The notes beneath the pieces were generated by a model, which was not told the DNA's origin, searched no databases, and worked only from the letters and a program-made list of their open reading frames with translations. A stretch of DNA of 64,000 nt from Gordius sp. MW1 (taxonomy: Eukaryota; Nematomorpha; Gordioida; Gordea; Gordiidae). Position numbers and translations under genes: made by a program. Where the stretch lies: the NCBI GenBank assembly GCA_964036665.1, contig OZ038528.1:25097245-25161244 (forward strand). Reading direction: 5' to 3'. Of this stretch, positions 11,175-23,616 are shown piece by piece. Within the stretch, counting starts at the first letter, position 1, and each line of letters begins with the position of its first letter.

Positions 11175-14100
11175 TTAATTCGCATTCAACAGAAATTTAA
11201 CTTGTAAAATTATTTTTACCAAAGGATTAGGCCTAAATCTGTAAGCTAGCATCATGCGTTTTCGGTAGATTTCGTATTCGTCATCATTTCTGAGTAAATT
11301 AGCTGGCCGTTCTAAACCCACTCCCATTTTATCCGGCAAAACTCCTCCTCTAAAAATTATTTACAAACTTTGTATTTAATTCTTTATTAAACACAATTTA
11401 ATTACACCTTTTCACATAGGTTTTTTATAATAGAAAAAACAGGCCGTAGTAGTGTTATAAAACGGCTGGGTGTTGTTTGGTCGACTCTTGGCCACCAAAC
11501 AAAACCCAGCCGTTTTTATAGGACTACAGCAAACTATACTTTTACTTAGCCCAAATAACCAGAACATATTCCAAAAAATTGACTCGCGCATTAAATTTAT
11601 ATAAAACAGCCAGCCTTATATCTCATTATACTATTTAGCTAAGAAAAAGAAAGGAATAAAGAGAGAGACTAACTTATTAACGGGCACTTTAATGCCCTGA
11701 CCCTCTAATCCCAAACCAGTTCCTGCCTGCCAACCCATTTTGGCTAAAATTTGGTATCCAATATTTTCGGCAGTTATGGTGTTTGCTTTGTAATCACTGA
11801 AATCCATTTCTCTTTCTTCTTTCATCGCATCGTACGTTTCCATAAATCTTTCTAACTCTTCCGGTGGCAAAAAATCTCCTACGTGATGTTTATCCTTACC
11901 CATTTCAGTTAGCAGGTCTGCCACTTCTGTATAACGTATTATTTTGATATTTAATATTATAGTTATTACTCAAATCATATATTCGTGGGCGTTAGAGTTG
12001 TTAAATTGCTAACTTCTTTAACTCCAGCTACCATCTGCTCGGCCCTCAAGCATTTTTATATGCTACTGTTCTGCCTACTGCACCGAACAGCGAACACTCT
12101 TTGTGCTAACGCGCATATTAAGCAACTCAGTGCGCGTGCTCGCGTCTGGAGTATGAAGAAAGTTAGCAATTTAACAACTCTAATGGGCGTAGCCATCATT
12201 GGAATTAGAGGGGGGGGGCAATAATGATTTAGGGAGAAACCAACTGATAATTTTTTGATTAACCATGGTTATTATTTTTATAATTAATATCAACCCTGAT
12301 TTGTCGGAATGCTTAGGATTGTTTATAGTAGTGCAGTAAAAATGGCTGGGTTTGGTCCACCTTTGGCTTTAGTCAACTGAACTTCAACAGAAGACCAAAG
12401 ACGTTTTGGTCCCATTTTTCTTAGTCGACCTATAAGCTTAGTCGAAATAATAATAGAGCAGAGTCGACCGTTTTAGTAAACAAATGGTTACCCAAACAAA
12501 ATGAGCTCTTTTTACAATACTAGTATACGTATAATATACTATAGCATACGATTTTAAGCATAAAAAAGTGTGATTACATAAATTATTAAAACGGTTGGCA
12601 ATAGTTCAAATAATAATACCAAATTAACAGCATTTTCTTTCAAAATCAAGGATTGCATGAAAGAGTTTTAAAGATCAAAACATTCAAATACTTACCACAT
12701 AGCATGCATTTTCATTAAATTATTCAACTCTCATATTTAGCATTTTACCAATTATATATATATATATATATATGAATTCTAAAGTTTATAATTTTTTTTA
12801 AATTAATATAAATTTAAAAGAAAAAAGGATGAAATGTCAAACCCTTAGTTCTTTCCATCTCAGCTTTACGCCTTTTATGTTCCCAAGTTCCATCTTCAGT
12901 ATCTTCATCCGAATCATACTCATACTTGACTTTTCCTGTTTCTTCAAATATTCTATTCATTTGTGCTTTGGCAACTATGTATGCACACAGAGCGCGCATC
13001 TAATTCACCATAAATATATCCTATATATTTAATCGTTGTGTGTTTCAGAAAATTTAATTATGGTGCTAGCAAAGTATTTTTATATTTTTATTGGTTGATA
13101 AACATATCTTGACATCGTACATCAGCAATATAATCAGGATATTTGACTTAAATTAAATGCTATATCCATATATTTGTTATTTATTAAGTTTTAAAAATCA
13201 AACTATAAAAATGGGCAAAAAAGTTAAGTTCGATCGAAGGGTTACCTACCACCAAGCTAAGGTTTATTTATAATATTATAAATAAAATTAAGGCATAGGG
13301 GGATATTTGAGAAATATATTATAAAATTTAGGCTTAATACCTTCTGAGATTCCTCGTATTGTTGTTTTTGTTCTTCTGTCATATTTGCTGTCACAGGATC
13401 AATATATCTTTTTTTAGGCAAAGGTATTTGAAGTACTGTTAACAAAATTGAAATTTTTTAATGCAATTGTTAATTTATAAACTAAACTAAGAAAAATAAT
13501 TTTCAAATTTTAACCAAAATATTTTAATAATTTTGAATAAATTGACATTACAAAATCATAACATGTTCTAATTATTTATAATATTACTAATCAATAGGAG
13601 GAAAATCTCTTAAATAATAAAACTATAACTACACATATGTTTCTATATTCCATCATAAAAAATAAATATACAAAATTAGTTACAAAAGTATTTATAAATT
13701 AAGAAAATAACTTTTAGCTCTTAATATTATAATTATTTTTAAGGTAAAAACTCAGCAAGAAAAATTAATGTAACATATATATGTTACATTGTGTAGGAAG
13801 TATAGGTGTTATTTGGGGCATGGGCAATTTAATATCAATTAATGTTGGAGAAGGCAGAATCACTTTTTCATCTTCATTACCCCATCTACTTTTTTTCTTT
13901 TTTGCACCTTCATTTATTATATCTTCTAACATGGATGAAATTTGTAACATCAATATCTTACCATCTTTCTTGCCATTACTATCTTCCGTCAATCCCTCAT
14001 TTATACATAATGGCACTGTTTTTTTCTGCAATATAAGAGAAATTTTTCTTTTCAACATAAATTTTTAGAAATCATTTTAAATACTTTGCTCTATCAATTT

Positions 14101-14423
14101 TTGCTTGCAATGCATCAGCATTTGTAGATTTAGGGATTGGAGTTTCTATAGCTTCATCTGAATTAAAAACTTAGAAACTCTTATTATACAAAGTTTATAA
14201 GTGTCTTTCAAAGAGCATATCTAATAAATAGAACATGCTTACCAACTTTGCTACTATCTTGATTACTGGGATTTATTGATGGAGGCAATGGAATACTAAT
14301 TTAAGGTATAATAAATATGTAAACTATTTACTCATCCAAATCAAAGAGAGGCTTTATTTGATTAGCTTTTGCTTTATCTAAAGCTCCAATTTTAAATTTT
14401 ATACTTTTTGAGCTTTTAGCCAT
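11175..14423 (-). CDS. SUGP1: SUGP1-like G-patch splicing factor (8 exons)
   Basis: Nuclear RNA-processing factor. Exons in coding order: 14332-14423, 14243-14295, 14085 or 14090-14157, 13788-14025, 13341-13435, 12843-12999, 11674-11926, 11175-11349. Exon 4 has the basic KKKKSRWG block. Exon 6 has [20 protein letters not shown]. Exon 7 has [16 protein letters not shown] and the G-patch core [19 protein letters not shown]. Exon 8 ends [20 protein letters not shown] plus about 14 extra residues. This order matches the C-terminal half of SUGP1. No SURP module, normally N-terminal, was found; the first exon starts [13 protein letters not shown] after a stretch with no upstream exon seen. The exon 3/4 junction is out of phase with the usual GT donor at 14084-14083. 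A GC donor ending exon 3 at 14090 restores phase, as would one extra A in the A7 run starting exon 4. MITEs lie in its introns. Confidence 0.85.
11450..11526. mobile_element. MITE, TAGTGTTG family, short form (SUGP1 intron)
   Basis: Only about 77 bp: nearly all inverted repeat, with AAAACGGCTGGGTGTTG and CAAAACCCAGCCGTTTT arms around GGTCGACTC. It looks like an internally deleted copy. Confidence 0.7.
11993..12182. mobile_element. hAT-type MITE with TAGAGTTGTTAAATTGC ends, nested
   Basis: 190 bp with near-perfect inverted ends: TAGAGTTGTTAAATTGC on the left and GCAATTTAACAACTCTA on the right. Flanks GTGGGCGT (11985-11992) and ATGGGCGT (12183-12190) form an 8-bp duplication with one mismatch, made in the end of a GGGCGTAGCC element. 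Related decayed copies lie at 44828-45047 and 45150-45275. Confidence 0.85.
12183..12240. mobile_element. Left end of a GGGCGTAGCC hAT MITE, interrupted
   Basis: ATGGGCGTAGCCATCATTGG followed by AATTAGAG and a G-run matches 1485-1520. The right end is missing, and the left end is split by the MITE at 11993-12182. Confidence 0.65.
12329..12522. mobile_element. MITE, TAGTGTTG family (SUGP1 intron)
   Basis: Ends TAGTGCAGTAAAAATGGCTG and GAGCTCTTTTTACAATACTA are imperfect inverted repeats of the family seen at 2540, 3943, 9419 and 11450. Confidence 0.65.
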
Positions 14424-15212
14424 TATTATACAGGTGTTTATGGGTGTAAAAACGATATAATCCAACTTGTCACTTTTTAACTAATTAAATCGTTAACGCC
14501 CTTGTATTATGAGTTTTATAGTTACCAATGCAAAAACGTAACCTTTCTCTTTCAAGTATTAACGTAACCTTTATTATTTGAATATATAAACTCAATCATC
14601 GGTTACCTATTCATACAACTTACCCTTACATGGGCCGAAATTTTAGGTTTAGGCCCGGCCCATACCCGCACAAATATTATTTTGGGCTCGCCCCCGGCCC
14701 GCAAAAAATCCAAAAAATTGCGCCGCATCAGGCCTGCACGAGTAAAAACAAGTCTACGTTGTTTCAAAATTATTTCTGTATAAAAATGAGAGGATCCATA
14801 ACCATTTCGTGCGTTGATTATTATTATAATTACTTTTTTACTTATAAAATGTACGATATCGCTTTTTTTAACGTGTAGTCATAATTATATATATATATAG
14901 TTGTATTGATACATTCATACATACATGCGTATTTGCAGTTATTTATTTGGATAAACGTAATAAAATCTATAATTCTGAAACCCCCCTACGAAATAAGCTG
15001 TTCCCTTATCCATTTACCCTCCCTTTATCATATTGACTTGTACTACAATATATACCGTTAGACGCCCACGCGATAAGCAGTTGAACCGTCAATAAACGAA
15101 ATACTTTCAGTCCCAACGTCCAGTCTCAACAAAAAACTATTTTTTATTGCTCAAAAAATAATTTAGCTATAGCATATAAAATCGGTTTTAATCAAAAATT
15201 ACAATTTAGTAT

Positions 15213-15350
15213 TGTCATTTAAAAATAAAAGACTATCTATTCTATCAGACAATAATTTCGTTCTTCTCTGTTCTATAGGGCGACTTGCCTAACTGAATGT
15301 GCGTTCACTCGTAGCACTGTTGGCTGGAATTGACAAAAACTGACTAGCTA
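15213..15350 (-). pseudogene. hAT transposase C-terminal dimerisation region, broken
   Basis: On the minus strand the frame reads SQFLSIPANSATSERTFS, then a stop, then RPIEQRRTKLLSDRIDSLLF, the pattern of the hAT C-terminal dimerisation domain. It is decayed by at least one in-frame stop. Confidence 0.7.
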
Positions 15351-15733
15351 GTTTTGTTAAGTTTAGTTGCATAAGTTGCTGTTCTTTCCACCATAAAATA
15401 CATTTAGTTTATTATCTTCAGGTTTTTTCCCGTTTCAACATCGTCTCAAATAGAAAATATAAACTGCTTAGTGTTGCACACCTGAGCTGGATTACTCTTA
15501 GTTAGACGACTTTTGCAAGAAGATCTATTCAAGAAGAGCCACGATCTTTAAAAATTCTGTTACCGTAGATTGTAATAAGCTTTTTTCATATCGGGTAGCA
15601 TTTTTAACGAGAAATTAAGAAACAAGAAAGGTTAATACTTATGATAAATATCGATATTTGACTTTAAAATCAGCATAATTTGGGCTCTTGACTTCAATTT
15701 GTAAAACTTTAAGTCAAGAGGATCACCATTATA

Positions 15734-15893
15734 CATGGGCGTATCCAGGTTTTGGATTAAAGGGGGGGGGCAAAACGTTTAAAAATTCAATTAGAGGGGA
15801 GCAAAACTTAATTTTTTTTAATTTTTTAAAGTTTTTGCATTGAAATTTTTTTTCTCGTAATTTAGGGGGGGGGGGGGCCTGGCTACGCCCATG
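15734..15893. mobile_element. hAT-type MITE with CATGGGCGTA ends
   Basis: Ends CATGGGCGTATCCAGG and CCTGGCTACGCCCATG. Flanks CCATTATA (15726-15733) and CTATTATA (15894-15901) match at 7 of 8 positions. The interior is G-runs plus AT-rich sequence. Nested in the decayed hAT at 14.6-16.35 kb. Confidence 0.8.
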
Positions 15894-16384
15894 CTATTAT
15901 ACGTAGGAGATGGAAACAAATTTGCGATGTTTTCAATGTATAAAAGGGTAATATTTTATAGAGTGTTGGTGTCTTATTTTCTAACTCTGCTTACCTTTTC
16001 ATATGGTGAAAGTATATTAATTAATAGCATGTTATGTTTTATGGAAATGTCTTTAAGTTTTCCAATAAATCTTTGCCAGATAAAAAACTGATTATTTTAT
16101 CAAACATCTCATGCAAACTTTTCAACATAATGATTTTTGAGTTCCACCTTGTTTAGAAAAATAATTTTTTTATTGTTATGCTAATAAGTCAAATTTTTTA
16201 CTTTCTATATTAGAATTATAGTATAAGGTTAAATAAATTCAATTTTTTTTACTTTTCCAAGCCCAGCCCGCACTTTTATTATTGCTCTAATTTATTCCCG
16301 GCCGGCGGGCCGGTCTTGGGCCTGCGGTCCGCGGGCTAACCCGGCCTATGACCTCTAGTTTATAATTAATAGAAATTTTATTTC

Positions 16385-16700
16385 ATCGCTATCTTCCTCA
16401 ACTAGTTTCGATCTCGTCTCGTATCGGTCTCGAAAGCAAAAGTTCGTCCCGTCTCGGAAGCAATTATGAATATCTCGTCTCGACGAGAATTCTGTCTACA
16501 AATTTTTTCCTATTTTATTAAAATTATTAAATATGTAAAATATCCAATCCTTTATATTTTTAAATCACCTTAATTCACAAACTTTTAAAGAATTAGCGCG
16601 ATACGACATCTCACTCACAACATAAGGATATGAACCAATTTCAAAAAATAACATTTTCTTAGCAAAGTGCAAATTAAAAAACTATAAATGTTACCTTTGA
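16385..16700. repeat. CTCGTCTCG dispersed repeat with flanking module
   Basis: A 100-base tract of TCTCGTCTCGGTCTCG-like words is followed by a module (GCGCGA...GACATCTCACTC...AAAGTGCAAATTAAAAAAC) that recurs after the tract at 18298. Other tracts lie at 17630, 19585, 43112 and 63240. Confidence 0.65.
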
Positions 16701-17629
16701 GATTTTTATTTAGTACAGGTTACGCAGCGATACAAATATAGTAAGTGAGTAAAACGTGCATATCAAACGCATATATAAGTTACAACCAATTAACGGTAAT
16801 TTGATTGACAACACATCGGTAAATAACGTATCCCCTGAGGCCCTTCGGACTCCAATTACCCTACAATAAATAAATTTGAAGTATAGTACGAAAGGATCGC
16901 TTTTTGTTTAATATATAAAATAATAATTATGCATTAAATTTAGAATTTAACGGTGGTGTTTATTGACATTTTATAGATTTGAGTTTAGACCCGTACTGTA
17001 GACGTGTAACTCCTACTTTATTACTAAATTTATAGTGAGTTTATTATAACCAAAATGTGGAATGAATAAATATCGATAAGAATTCGTGTTTATATACCAT
17101 TATATTGAGGTAATTGGTAAATTGTAAGGGATTCAAATATCTAAAATTCAATGTCTCTTGTATATTCAAATTATAATAAGGAGTGTGAATAGAACGAAAT
17201 CATATATTCAAATCATGAACGTACCTCTAATATTCTAATTTTTATAATTAGAAATATGAATAGGTGGTACCATAGTACTCTTGTGAGTGTTTTATAGCTT
17301 AAACTTATATGTAATAAATATACTAACTAATGCTACTTTAAAGACCTTATTAAATTTTAAAATTCTGCAAATTATAACAATTGTATCAAATTCACTGTGT
17401 CTGTCATAATATAAATAGATTTATAAATTCATAAGTTCACCTTTGATATATATTTGGGCCTATTGGTATTGATACCCTTGATTAACCCTGGCTAAAGCCT
17501 CAAAGTTGACCTAAACATATCCAAGACAAAGGCTTAAGTCCATTGATATTACCATAATAAATTAAGCTCATAGAGTTTATTGCATATTTACTATAGCGTT
17601 ATAAACGAGATATTGTTATTTACAGATAG

Positions 17630-18030
17630 TGTTTTGATCTCGTCTCGTCTCGGGTGCGATTATTGAAATCTTGATCTCGTCTCGGCCTAGAAAAATATCG
17701 ATCTCGTCTCATCTTGGCGAGAATTCTCGTCTCGTCTCAAAATTTAAAAATAATTATACCATATATTTTTTTCTGGTTCTTATAAATTATTATATTAGAT
17801 ATAAATTGGTCCTAATGGAACTAATTTTTTATCTCAAACCCCAAAACACAAGATAGATGAGTAACTTAAGGTAAGAAGCATTAATAGAGGTGTTAGATAT
17901 TACTTGACTCGAAAGTATAAAGTTGCTATTAATAAGGTTTAGTTCCTGGCTAAGGCTCAATAATGGATAAAGTTTAATAATATCATAAAATTTTAACATA
18001 ATGAATATATTGAGATTTTATAAAATAACG
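17630..18030 (+). repeat. CTCGTCTCG repeat, about 400-bp form, copy 1
   Basis: Tract of CTCGTCTCGG words followed by TTTTTTCTGG, AAATTGGTC, TTTTTTATCTCAAACCC, AGATGAGTAA, CTGGCTAAGGCTCAATAA and TTTTAACATAATGAAT. The same words occur in the same order at 43112-43520. Two similar copies show a real interspersed element of unknown class. Confidence 0.75.
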
Positions 18031-18297
18031 TTAAAATAATGACAAAAATGCTAGAGTAAACTTTTAAACTGGGGCGATATTGCAATAATCCGAAACTAAT
18101 TAAGGTGACACCCTTTTTTTAAGTTTGAGTCCTAAGTTGGTTTTACAACGGATGTTATATGATATATTTGTTTTTGCAGTTTAATCCTTTAAATAGGGGC
18201 GAAACGCCTATTATACATCCAATTCATTTGACGTATAGGAAAAAATGAAAAACAAAAACTTTATAAATCTATTAATCATTAGCATGTTAACTTTTTT

Positions 18298-18660
18298 TGT
18301 TGGTAGTGTCTCGATCTCGTTTCGGTCTCGAAGGCAAAATCTCGTCTAGTCTCGGGTGCGATTATGAAAATCTCGTCTCGTCTCGGTCTAGAAAAATTTT
18401 GGTCTTGACGAGAAATCTCGACTCTCGACATTTAAAAATTTACATTGTAAATAAAAATTACTCCTCTTTTATTAAAAGTATTAAACAAGTGCTAAAAAAA
18501 TTTAAATAAACCTTGATAATTCTTGAAAAACCTTAATACACAAACTTAATATTTAGCGCGACATCTTATTGACAATATAAAGATATGAACTAATTCATAA
18601 ATTTAACATTTTCTGCCAAAAGTGCAAATTAAAAAACCATAAATAAATTTGAAGAATAGA
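18298..18660. repeat. CTCGTCTCG repeat, second module form
   Basis: Tract of TCTCGTCTCGG words, then a module shared with 16500-16700: TAGCGCGACATCTTATTG, AAAGATATGAACTAATTC and AAAGTGCAAATTAAAAAAC. Confidence 0.65.
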
Positions 18661-19993
18661 TAGTTGAATTTTATAGTTCTAGCAAATTATAACTTTTGTA
18701 TTAAATTTTATAAGTTCACTTATATTTGACTTAGTTACATATTTTGGCAAATTGAGACCCTTTATTAACCCTGGCTAAAGTCTTAAAGTATATCTTTTGT
18801 TTAATTAAAGTACACGTAATATATTTTATGACAAAAATCGCTATAATCAAATTTGTATTCCAAATATTTACCTTCCATTAACTAACTTTGCCATTGCCAT
18901 TAAATATTTATTTATTTAATAGAGTATAAATTCATGTATTTATTTTATACTGCACAATTGCCACATTTATAGAAATCATAGTAGATTCAAGTGCACCTGC
19001 CAACCCCAGTTTATAATGTCAAAAGTAATGCACAGGTCTAAACAATGTATTCGCATAATGTCTTTTTTTGGTTCAAAAATTGAGGAGGTATACAAACTTA
19101 TGATTCAACCTATTAAAATATCATCGAATAGTCAATTATACTTTTTATGTTAGGCAGGCACAATTGACGATAAGGTCCTCAACGTTAGCTTAACGTATAA
19201 TTATTCAAACTAATTGACCACCAATTTAATATTACCGCATCATGCAGGATGAGAAAGTGCGAAATTCAAATATACTTTACTAATATTTACTAATCCATCA
19301 ATTCTAGGCCTAAAATTTTGTGATCTTTAATAATGCTCTGGAGACAAATATGCGATAAACATATTATTATATTATTCACATACCTCAAGGGCCATCCATA
19401 CTTAGGTTAAGGAACTGAAAGTACCAAATTTTGAATATGCTGCAAAAACACGCTATGTTTACTACACTTAGGTGTTTTTATATCAAATATATTCCAATCA
19501 TATTGGTTTAAATTTAGTACCTTAAATGTAAATCATGCAAATTAAAATACACAAGAATTTGCTAAAATCTATGATCATTAAAAAACCGAGATCTCGCCGA
19601 AAAAATCTCGTCTCGATCCATTTTTTCACGAGATTCTCCCGGTTTTTCCGCATCATTTCTAATTTATATAATATGGAAAACAATTTGTAGAAAATGAGTA
19701 ATATTTATCCTTGTTATTCACCATATCACATGAATCTAGATTTATTTTACCTCAATTATAGTCCTACCTTCACACTGCTATATATTACATCTTTTAACTC
19801 ATAAGACTCGCCCAAATTTATATTAATTACTTAACTCCTTCTAAAAACCTTTCCCGTTCTCAACAAAAGTCTGAACAATCTACGATTACGAGTCCGCGAT
19901 CAAATAAATACCGATTGTTTTATAATTATTGCCATCTAGAAACAATCATAAAACCATTATTTGCATAGCAATTAATAAACTGTTAAGTATATA
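18661..19993. other. No gene seen; one small CTCGTCTCG tract
   Basis: AT-rich, no open frame or motif recognised. A short CTCGTCTCGATCC tract sits at about 19585-19640. Confidence 0.5.
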
Positions 19994-20434
19994 CAAAGAC
20001 TAGAGAGACTGCTCATCAACGTTAAATAAGTGTATACCGCTTTTCCCTTATTTTTAGATGTGCACAAATAAGAAAAGTCTTTTATATATTTTTGTCATTT
20101 TGGTTAATTAAAGTATCTTCAAAACGTAACAAGAAAATTTTGAACTATTAAACATTTAAAACAGCATTTTAATATATATAACATATACATAATTCATAAA
20201 AATACTGTAAGGATGTGATGTTAAAAATTTTGTGCCATTTGCATTTTATTACATAAACATTTATTAACATTGGTTTTTATTTAATAATCAATGAGGAAGA
20301 TAAATTCGCTTTTTCTGTTGAAAAATGGGGGACAATGCAGAAAGGTATAGATGATTGCCAAACTCCAAATGGTGGATTTAATGGTAGAGACTACCATATG
20401 AAACACATGACATGAACCCTCTATGTAATCTATG
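19994..20434. mobile_element. MITE of the GACTGCTCA family
   Basis: Left end CAAAGACTAGAGAGACTGCT, right end CTATGTAATCTATG, with ACCATATGAAACA near the right. Flanks AGTATATA and AATATATA (7 of 8) suggest an 8-bp duplication. Related to 7992-8434, 34875-35324 and 45285-45665. Confidence 0.65.
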
Positions 20435-20442
20435 AATATATA

Positions 20443-23400
20443 ATGAACTTTTTTAGTGTGTTTTAATGTATATAACGTTTATGTTCTTATTAAAACTCTT
20501 CATTATGTCATACTTAATTCTTTTTGGATTAATCGGCTTATCTATGACAAATTTAAATTGAAACTCCTACCGTATTTAATGACAGTTAGCTTTTTAATTT
20601 TTATTAAATTCCGTAATAATAATTAAATTATGTGCTTACAACTCTCATGGGCATATGCAAGCTTTTGTGCTTTAAATAAGAAATATATCTTGTTTTAACT
20701 CATAAAAATTGTACAAAAATTTGTATTAACTCGTTCAGGATTGTAATATAAGTCGCGCTACAATGACTGAAATTCTTACATAAAATATATTATTCAAACC
20801 GATCATAGATGATTGAGTGAAGTGCTACAGTATTTACTATATTAATCATCTTTGCAATTTTTAAGGTATATAATTACATCATAGGTGTTAATAATGTAAT
20901 GAAATATTTATAGTCAATGTGTATAAAATAAATAAAGCATGAATTAGATAGCTAAGCTAGACTTCACATAAAGTGTTCTGTTCCCAATACTTAGCTTTTT
21001 TTACCCATCTTTAGTTTATAGGAGAGAGCAAGATTTTATGAATGGAAAGTATTAGTAAAGTCATATTGCTTTAGTCACTAATAAGTAGAAGTTGATGAAG
21101 TGGGGATATAAATACATAATGTAGCGACGATATTCCACGCTACGTTACATTTGTTCCACAAGCAAAATATCTGTTAATATATGTTGCATACCAGAAAAAC
21201 ACGAAAGGATCCGCAGACATTATCGAATCCTACTCAACTCAACTAAAGCACAATTCATCTAGTGCACAAAAATTATAATTTAAACATTATTACATAAGTA
21301 TATCTATTATATATAACAATATAAAATATTGTAAATGCATATTAACTTATTATAAAGCATTTAATCTAACCCTAACCCTAAAATATATAGGCAGCAGTAA
21401 AAAATTTGAACTTCATTATTATATGCTTAATATGAAAGAAAATATATATGCAGCAATAAAAAAAGTTAATCTTCATATATTATATGCTTATTATAAGTTT
21501 TTGCAGTCCTATAAAGCGTTTATAACATGATTATATAAAATGAATTAGTTATAAGCATGATTTGCATGAGCTTAGTTGAGCTGAGTTTTATTTGAGATGA
21601 GCAGGAGCGACATTATCAATTTGGGTGATATTATTAAACTTGATCATAACATGTACTGGAACTATATGCATTTTCTAGTTTTAATTTTGGCAGAAAAACG
21701 GCCAAAGTAATAAAATACATATTACTAAAAAATGTATTTAAAAAAAGTGTTTTTTATAACGACCTTAATTTTCCAAAAATTCATCGCAATTGCAACCATG
21801 TCTATTAATTTAAAACCATTAATGTGCCAAACTATTAAATGGTTTGTTAAATTTGAATTTAAAAATTTATAATTTGGTCCCTAATTAATCAGCAATACTT
21901 AAAAAAGAAATAAATATTTAACGAGTGTAACAAAATTTTAAAATTATACTTATTTTGCAACACTACAACCGTTTAATAATGTATTCCTAACTCTATCAGG
22001 CCTAAAATTTGGTTGAAATGTAAATATTCTTAAAACTGAAGATTTTTACCAAGTGAAATTTTTCAGGGTGAGATATAAAATTAATGTATCTGTTCTTAAA
22101 TTAGATTTCCGAAGATTACTTTGCAAAACGCAAGGTAGCGATGGAAGTCATTGAAATTTTTACTTTGAAGCTAGGAAATAATATTGCTTGTCGACGCATT
22201 TGGCAAATTTACTTAAAAAAACTTTTAAATTATCATCAGAGTTATTGGGCATAACTTATAAAGTCTAAATGGATTTACAAATCATTAATTAATAACTTTA
22301 ACTAATTGCATTATAATATAGTCTTTAACCGACTACATTCATATCGCAATGGTCGAAATTCCAAAAATATTGAAATTTATAATAACTCTGCATTTAGTTT
22401 TAAATTTTAGAGAAAAACTATATAACGCTTAAATTGTCAGGTTGCCTAGAATGGTATAAAGACAATATGTAATATATTTTATGATAATATTGTAAATAAA
22501 AAGTTAATCTCAAATAGTATTCAAGCTATATTAATATTGATTTTATTGCCCCTGAATAAACACCTTCAAAGATAGAATAATATGAATGGTGTCAATGCTA
22601 GTTTGTCTAAGCCAGTTAATATCCAGTGAATTCCAGTTTGGACTAGCCTTAGTATGTCAATCTAATTCCTTCTTACAAATTCAAGAACCAGTTTATACAT
22701 TAATATGAGAGCATTTTTCTTAGATCAATAAATTCCCATAAAATTTTACTCTTGAATTTTTGGACTCAGCTAAGGGCGTGGGCACTTTGTGAGAATCTTA
22801 AATATTCGGTTTCTTGTTTTAAAACATTTTGCTCTTTAAACTCTCCTAGCTAGTAAAAAGGTTATATTAATATATATCCAACTTGTAAATTTTATTAAGG
22901 ACTAAAGTTTGTTTTGTGAAAATACAGTCTAACGCTTGCTCAGAGCGGAGCTTCTTATCCTTATACCTTAATTTTGCAATCCTGCCTCCAACATAGATCG
23001 TGTGCTTAATTAAATTCTATTAATTAGCCAATAAATAAAATGAGCTGTATAAAAGGAAATATCGTTGTAGGAAATCTATGCATGAATTTTAATAAAAAAT
23101 AAAGGAGGGGACTATGCCGATGATGATGTTAATTTAACCTAATTTATTTGACATAGATTTAATGCCCTGAATTTTTTTTTACTAATTCTTTATTGTCACA
23201 CAAATCTTTAAATTAATATTGATTTACTAAAAGATATGGCGATTGAATCTATCAGGGAATAAAAATTAGATTTAGCGATGGCAATGGAGATCAATTGTCT
23301 TCGTAAAACTAATCGAAGTTTTTGAGGGAATGGCCTTTATTAAGTTCTTTAAAAAAATTTAAAAACCCTCTTCCCAAATGTTCCTGAGCATGACGAAACG

Positions 23401-23461
23401 ATAGGAATAAAAATGGAGGATTCTGATAAAGCTGAATATTTTAAGGGTCCACGATGCTCTG
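20443..23461. other. No gene seen
   Basis: AT-rich sequence with only short open frames. A 2.5-unit CTAACCCTAACCCTA run near 21366 recurs at 27568 inside a dispersed element, so it is not taken as telomere. Confidence 0.5.
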
Positions 23462-23616
23462 GCCGATCTTAGGGGATCGTGAGTATCGTTAGATGGAGCA
23501 AACAGATCAATATAGGTGTAGCTCTATTTAAAATAAGGCCTTTGTCCCATGTGACAAGTAACGTACCGTCGGGCGCATTCGCTCTTAAAGAGAGGGATCT
23601 GACGGTTCAAGGATGG
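23462..23616. repeat. Dispersed repeat, copy A
   Basis: GATCTTAGGGGATCGTGA, AGATCAATATAGGTGT and GATCTGACGGTTCAAGGATG match, in reverse complement, the sequence at 38160-38306. The pair is about 150 bp. Class unknown. Confidence 0.65.

Larger units (their letters stand above)
14625..16350. mobile_element. Decayed hAT-like element of the GGCCCG family
   Basis: Left edge CATGGGCCG followed by TAGGCCCGGCCCATACCCGC, and right edge rich in GGCCGGCGGGCCGG ending CGGCCTATGACCTCTA, are inverted with respect to each other. A degraded hAT transposase C-terminus (15213-15350, minus) lies inside and a GGGCGTA element (15734-15893) is nested in it. No clean target duplication was found, so the ends are approximate. 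Confidence 0.5.

Noticed and set aside
21366..21382. CTAACCCTAACCCTA run resembling telomere repeat
   Set aside because: Only about 2.5 units; the same words occur in the long repeat element at 27568 and, shortened, at 61420, so they are part of dispersed repeats.
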